Below are positions 59,936-64,000 of a stretch of DNA of 64,000 nt, piece after piece. Below the pieces are notes generated by a model. That model ran no database searches. It saw only the letters and a program-made list of their open reading frames with translations, and was not told the origin of the DNA. Made by a program: the position numbers and the translations under genes. The DNA is from OCS116 sp051531935 (GTDB lineage: Bacteria; Pseudomonadota; Alphaproteobacteria; Rhizobiales; OSC116), in contig JAOPTR010000002.1 in assembly GCA_051531935.1 (NCBI GenBank), positions 62,001 to 126,000 of the forward strand. Reading direction: 5' to 3'. Numbering within the stretch: the stretch's first letter is position 1; the number at the start of each line of letters is the position of its first letter.

Positions 59936-61162
59936 TTACTCAACTAGTCTTTGCTCGACGCTTTGGCCGTCTACAAGGGCTGAACTTGGGTATAATATCA
60001 CCTCGTCATCAAGACTTAAACCCGCAAGCAATTGTGCATCGCTGCCATTATTGTAACCAATTTCAACCAATCCCTTGCTTGCCACTCCATCGATAATTTT
60101 AAACACTGCCCAGTCTGTAGCCTCTCTAAATAAAGCACTTGAGGGCAGGGTTAAAACTTGCTCATTTTGCCAAATGACGATTTTCACCTCCACTCTAAAG
60201 CCATGGCCTAAATTTATATCTTGTTCAATCGGTTCGTCAAATTGGATGACAATTTTGACCCGTTGCTCCTCAACACCCAGCGCTGAATATTTGGTATAAC
60301 CCCACGGGTTGATGCGTTCTACACTGCCAGATAGGGTCTTATCACCACCCCAATTGTCAATGATAACGCGATCTCCAACATTTATTTTTACGGCATCGGT
60401 TGAAAGTAATTCTACTACAATTTCTAGCCCTTCATTGACGTCGCCAATTTCTAAAATAGGGGCACCTGCGGGCAGGGTGATTTCACTTAATTGCATAAGG
60501 CGCAATACATGACCAGAAATTGGTGCTGTTATCGGTATTGTTGGTTGATCCGACCTGGGACTATCTTTGGGGTTGCTAAAATCATTAAAGCTCATCAGTA
60601 AAGCGCGGTTATTGGTAAGGTCGGCCTCGCGCATTGAAATAGAGGCCTGCGCGGTGTCTAATATGGCAACTGAAACGCGTAAATTTTGTGCGGCTCTATC
60701 GAGTGCAACTTGGCTAATGACGCCACTTTCAAATAGGCGTTTTGAGCGTTCAACCTCTTGATCAACTAAGTCTTTATCAATCATGGCTTTGTTTAAATCT
60801 GCACGTGCCAAACGCAAGGCGGCTTCAGCGGCGCTCACTGCGGCGTTGGCTTGCTCAGTGGTGCGCACATCTAATGCTGATGGGTTGGTTGGTAACATGC
60901 GTGCTACGATGGATTGATTGCCAATAACAAGGTCGCCTGGCTCAATATCGACTCTTAACAGGCGCCCTGCGATTGGGGTTGAGACTACATAAGCCTCACG
61001 TACACGGGTTTTGGCTTCTTCATCAATGGTGATAAGCATTGGCTTTTGCACCACTTGGCCGATGTCAACTTTCATCGGTTTTGGCCAAAATGAATAGGTA
61101 ATTGCAATTATGACTAGTAAAGCGATGAGTGATAACATCCATGAACGGGTTTTTCTGGCCAT
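59936..61162 (-). CDS. periplasmic adaptor (HlyD/MacA-like membrane-fusion protein)
   Basis: A 408-residue protein with an N-terminal membrane anchor (SWMLSLIALLVIIAITYSFW), then a biotinyl-lipoyl-like half (VVSTPIAGRLLRVDIEPGD), a long alpha-hairpin (AAVSAAEAALRLARADLNKA to DTAQASISMREADLTN) and the second lipoyl half PITAPISGHVLRLM. It links an inner-membrane ABC exporter to an outer-membrane channel. It follows the permease gene by four bases on the minus strand. Confidence 0.9.
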   Translation of the reverse strand: MARKTRSWMLSLIALLVIIAITYSFWPKPMKVDIGQVVQKPMLITIDEEAKTRVREAYVVSTPIAGRLLRVDIEPGDLVIGNQSIVARMLPTNPSALDVRTTEQANAAVSAAEAALRLARADLNKAMIDKDLVDQEVERSKRLFESGVISQVALDRAAQNLRVSVAILDTAQASISMREADLTNNRALLMSFNDFSNPKDSPRSDQPTIPITAPISGHVLRLMQLSEITLPAGAPILEIGDVNEGLEIVVELLSTDAVKINVGDRVIIDNWGGDKTLSGSVERINPWGYTKYSALGVEEQRVKIVIQFDEPIEQDINLGHGFRVEVKIVIWQNEQVLTLPSSALFREATDWAVFKIIDGVASKGLVEIGYNNGSDAQLLAGLSLDDEVILYPSSALVDGQSVEQRLVE

Positions 61163-61166
61163 TATT

Positions 61167-63533
61167 TTAATCCTGTGTTTTGAGTGCGGCGACTAAGTCA
61201 ATATTGTCGATGTTGCGTTTGACCAGCCAGCCAGAGAATATTGCGGCAACGATGACAGCAAGTGCCGCTGTGCCAAAAGCTTCGGGTACAATATTTGTGG
61301 GAATTTTATATAAATCGGTGCTAAAAGCTTGGGAGGCAGCAAATGATAAATAATAGCCCAATATAGAACCTATCGGTAAGGCAATGAGGGTGATTAAACC
61401 CAATTCACCCAATAATACATAGGCGGTTTCGCCTTTGCTAAAGCCGATGGTTCGAATGCATGCCAAATCGCGTGCGCGCTCGGCAAAAGCAATTTTAGCG
61501 CTGTTAAATACAATGCCAAATGTTATAATAAAGGCCACTGCGGCCATTACAAAACGCATGGCACCTGCGCCGCTATCCATAATGGTTTGAAATGCTTGTC
61601 TAGCCTCGCTGGCTAAGCTCACACCCGCCACTTGCGACATGTCTTTTAGGGTTTTATATATGGCAGCTTGTTTGGCGCTATCAATTTTAAGAAAAGCCCC
61701 CGACACACGATTGGGCTGTTTTAGAGCTGTGTTCAACCGATCTAATTGCATATATATGGGCGAGCCGATTAAAGTTTCGGTAATGCCAACAACAGGTATA
61801 TGCAGCACAGGCTTTATGCCTTCACGTATGTTGACGGTTAAAAAATCTCCTGCCTTTATATGTAACTTTTTGGCTAAGGCCGAAGCGATGATAATGCCAT
61901 CATCACGTATTCTCATCGGCTTGAAATCGGGGTCAACGGCGCGATTGAGTTCGGGGTTGGTTAGCAAACCACTGACCGCACCTTTGTGAGTATAGAGGCC
62001 ATTTTGTAAAATAACTGGCACATTGCGAATGGGCTCGACCATTTGCACACCGTCTATTGATTGCAATTCAAATATGGTTTTGCTTGAAAGTGGGGCGACG
62101 AAACTTACCGTGACATCGCTGCGGTCAATCACCCCGAAACTAATTTCTATTGTGTCATCAAATGAAACCATAATTCCAATCATTGCGACAGTTAATGACA
62201 TGCCTGCGGCAATGGCAATAACCGCACCTGCTGCTCGCCCAGGCTGGCGCATTAGGGTGCGGATGATCATACGGGTCGGTTGATCTAATAATTTTTTAAT
62301 AAAAACACCGAATTTTTTTGAACGGCTAAAATCAGGCGGAGTGGCGGCACGCATAGCCACTGCAGGCGATAATTTGAAAATACCCTTAAGTACAAATACA
62401 CCACCTAAAGTGGCAGTGATGACGCTGATGATGAGACCTATGATGATGCTTGCCGGATCAATTTGAAATACGAGAAATGGAAATTTGTAATAGAGTTGAT
62501 AAATAGAAGCAAAGCTGCGCCCTGCCATAATGCCCCATACGCTGCCCAATATCGCGCCACCAACTGCAATGACCATAATGAATTTCATATAATGCAGGCC
62601 AATTTCAAAACTAGTATAGCCAAAGGCTTTTAGCAGACCAATTTGTTGGCGCTCAGATTGAATGATGCGTGCGATGACGATATATAATAAAAAGGCAGCA
62701 ATGCCCAAAAATATCGGCGGCACGGCTTTGCCAGATGCTTTTACACCTTTGATTTCTTCAGCTATGAAGCGGTTGGAAGAATGATCGACGATTCCATAAG
62801 CACCAAAGCCACCAAAAGAGTCTAGAATTCGGTCAGTCTTGGCGAGTATGTCTGTTAAGTTGGCCTCTCTTGAAATTAGTAACAGAGCTTCGTTAAATGA
62901 ACCTTTTAAATCAAATGCCGCCTCAAGGCTTTTTCGCTTCATCCAGATGATGGCAAACCGTTTGTCATCAGGTGCCAATTCACCGGGTACAGCCGTATAT
63001 AAAAACTCTGGCGATTGAGCTAGGCCCGCAATGCGCAAATTGCGTTTTGCACCATTAATGGTGGCTGATATTTGATCGCCTGGGCTTAGATTATATGCTT
63101 TGGCAAAAGACTCGATGATTAAAATTTCATCTTCTTGGGCAGCATTGATATCACGGCCATCAACCAAATAAACATCATTTATTTTGGGTTTTTCAAAATT
63201 CGGCAGAGAGACAATTTGGGCTTGAATGGGGATTTCAATACTTGGCATATTAATTAATGCACTGCCATTGATACGGCCAATGGCGGCGTTTACACCATCT
63301 ATGGCAGCAAGGCGGGCGATGACATGGCGAGGCGCTCGGGCGACAGGGGCAAAAACATGGGCGAGGCGGTAGCGTTCATAATATGTATCGCGGGTTTGCT
63401 CGAGCGAAATAACCAAACCACCCATCATCACTAATATCATAACCCCCAGAGCCATCACCACAGCAATGGCCATGGCCTGCAATTTCATGCGGTTTAAATC
63501 TCTAAATAGTTTATGGTCTAGCGTGCTAAACAT
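61167..63533 (-). CDS. ABC exporter permease (FtsX/MacB-like, duplicated)
   Basis: A 788-residue membrane protein with the ten-helix layout of the LolE-like/YbbP group: an N-terminal helix (AIAVVMALGVMILVMMGGLV), a large periplasmic domain, three helices including YIVIARIIQSERQQIGLLKA and FGYTSFEIGLHYMK, a second helix and periplasmic domain, then three C-terminal helices with ERARDLACIRTIGFSKGETA. Each FtsX domain carries the EI/QIGLLKAFG-type coupling signature. It is flanked by its ATPase and adaptor genes. The exported substrate is unknown. Confidence 0.9.
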   Translation of the reverse strand: MFSTLDHKLFRDLNRMKLQAMAIAVVMALGVMILVMMGGLVISLEQTRDTYYERYRLAHVFAPVARAPRHVIARLAAIDGVNAAIGRINGSALINMPSIEIPIQAQIVSLPNFEKPKINDVYLVDGRDINAAQEDEILIIESFAKAYNLSPGDQISATINGAKRNLRIAGLAQSPEFLYTAVPGELAPDDKRFAIIWMKRKSLEAAFDLKGSFNEALLLISREANLTDILAKTDRILDSFGGFGAYGIVDHSSNRFIAEEIKGVKASGKAVPPIFLGIAAFLLYIVIARIIQSERQQIGLLKAFGYTSFEIGLHYMKFIMVIAVGGAILGSVWGIMAGRSFASIYQLYYKFPFLVFQIDPASIIIGLIISVITATLGGVFVLKGIFKLSPAVAMRAATPPDFSRSKKFGVFIKKLLDQPTRMIIRTLMRQPGRAAGAVIAIAAGMSLTVAMIGIMVSFDDTIEISFGVIDRSDVTVSFVAPLSSKTIFELQSIDGVQMVEPIRNVPVILQNGLYTHKGAVSGLLTNPELNRAVDPDFKPMRIRDDGIIIASALAKKLHIKAGDFLTVNIREGIKPVLHIPVVGITETLIGSPIYMQLDRLNTALKQPNRVSGAFLKIDSAKQAAIYKTLKDMSQVAGVSLASEARQAFQTIMDSGAGAMRFVMAAVAFIITFGIVFNSAKIAFAERARDLACIRTIGFSKGETAYVLLGELGLITLIALPIGSILGYYLSFAASQAFSTDLYKIPTNIVPEAFGTAALAVIVAAIFSGWLVKRNIDNIDLVAALKTQD

Positions 63534-63548
63534 ATTTATGTTGGCCTT

Positions 63549-64000
63549 TTACCATTGTATATCATCGGCGGCTGATTTTTGTTGATTGACTTTTATTTCA
63601 TCAATATTGCCATCGGAAAAATGAATGATGCGATCGGCCATGGCGGCAGTGGCAATGGCATGAGTGACAATGATGATAGTTGTGCCCAAATTCTGATTGA
63701 TATCTTGTAAAATATTTAAAATTGTTCGGCCTGTTTTACTATCTAATGCGCCTGTTGGTTCGTCGCAAAATAGCACAGAGGGTTGTTTGGCAATGGCACG
63801 GGCAATGGCAACGCGTTGCAATTCACCACCTGACATTTGGGTCGGGAAATGTTCTATACGCGCGGCAAGGCCAACCATTTCTAAAGCTTGTTTGGCATCC
63901 ATCGGGTCATCAGAAATTTCGGTGACCAATTCGACATTTTCAAGTGCGGTGAGGCTGGGAATTAAATTATATTGTTGGAAAATAAAACCAATATTTTGGC
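63549..64000 (-). CDS. ABC exporter ATP-binding protein (LolD/MacB-type), start beyond window
   Basis: The last 150 residues of an ATPase; the frame is open to the window's right edge (QNIGFIFQQYNLIPSLTALE), so Walker A is missing. Present are the Q-loop, signature MSGGELQRVAIARAI, Walker B VLFCDEPTGALDSKTG and H-loop VTHAIATAA, all of the LolD/MacB type. It is the upstream gene of the permease and adaptor; spacing to the permease is 15 bases. Confidence 0.9.
   Translation of the reverse strand, partial: QNIGFIFQQYNLIPSLTALENVELVTEISDDPMDAKQALEMVGLAARIEHFPTQMSGGELQRVAIARAIAKQPSVLFCDEPTGALDSKTGRTILNILQDINQNLGTTIIIVTHAIATAAMADRIIHFSDGNIDEIKVNQQKSAADDIQW

Noticed and set aside
62023..62283. ORFs antisense to the exporter permease and adaptor genes
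   Set aside because: They are frame shadows of strongly supported membrane and adaptor genes.

Overview
The window is a 64-kb piece of a low-GC Gram-negative genome. The best guess is a marine alphaproteobacterium, possibly near the Hyphomicrobiales. The grounds are a complete general L-amino-acid transporter set (aapJQMP), a kbl-tdh threonine-degradation pair whose Tdh lacks the structural-zinc cysteines, a phosphonate-monoesterase-type sulfatase-fold enzyme, Tat and lipoprotein signals, and an unusually high density of LysR, AraC, TetR, MarR, IclR and Crp regulators. No rRNA, complete tRNA or CRISPR array was seen.

Layout. 1-2.5 kb: the end of an NMT1/SsuA-type ABC uptake operon (binding protein cut by the window edge, ATPase, permease). 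2.5-5.8 kb: cold-shock protein, a small basic protein, and a LysR gene divergent from an azoreductase-SDR pair. 5.9-10 kb: a secreted hydrolase, an sdpR-sdpI-like immunity operon with a coupled 49-codon ORF, and a Tat-exported nitroreductase with its MarR regulator. 10.1-14.1 kb: XRE-cupin regulator, kbl, tdh, LysR. 14.3-21.3 kb: aapJQMP followed without a clear break by asparaginase and a PMH-type phosphodiesterase. 21.7-32.2 kb: small redox and regulatory genes, including an EF-hand / NOX-like reductase / DUF1772 operon divergent from a MarR gene. 32.5-40 kb: a decayed region with a divergent pair of NTF2-like paralogues, a broken TbpB-like gene, a frameshifted integrase, a tRNA 3'-half-like sequence and a regulator fragment, with an intact SDR-TetR-NmrA operon inside. 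40-47.5 kb: LysR, IclR, an aldehyde dehydrogenase, DUF1330, two alpha/beta hydrolases and AraC. 47.8-48.6 kb: an internally deleted IS3-family element. 48.8-54.3 kb: a giant membrane-spanning regulator fused to a GH114 glycosidase, divergent from an RTX lipoprotein and followed by a decayed lipoprotein relative. 54.4-59.1 kb: AhpD-like protein, di-haem peroxidase operon, proline-iminopeptidase-like hydrolase, Crp-family regulator. 59.8-64 kb: small membrane ORF and a MacAB-like efflux operon running off the right edge.

The most striking system is the 864-residue protein at 48786-51380. It joins an OmpR/CadC-type DNA-binding domain, one membrane helix, a TolB-like/TPR region and a C-terminal GH114 domain. 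Six ATTTCAG repeats at roughly helical-turn spacing lie in its upstream region, and it faces a repeat-rich RTX lipoprotein. This looks like a one-component regulator that could bind or cut an amino-sugar polysaccharide outside the membrane and control surface-protein genes inside. The second is a three-gene operon that resembles a split, EF-hand-associated NADPH-oxidase-like membrane reductase. All functions are read from sequence motifs alone; no searches were run.
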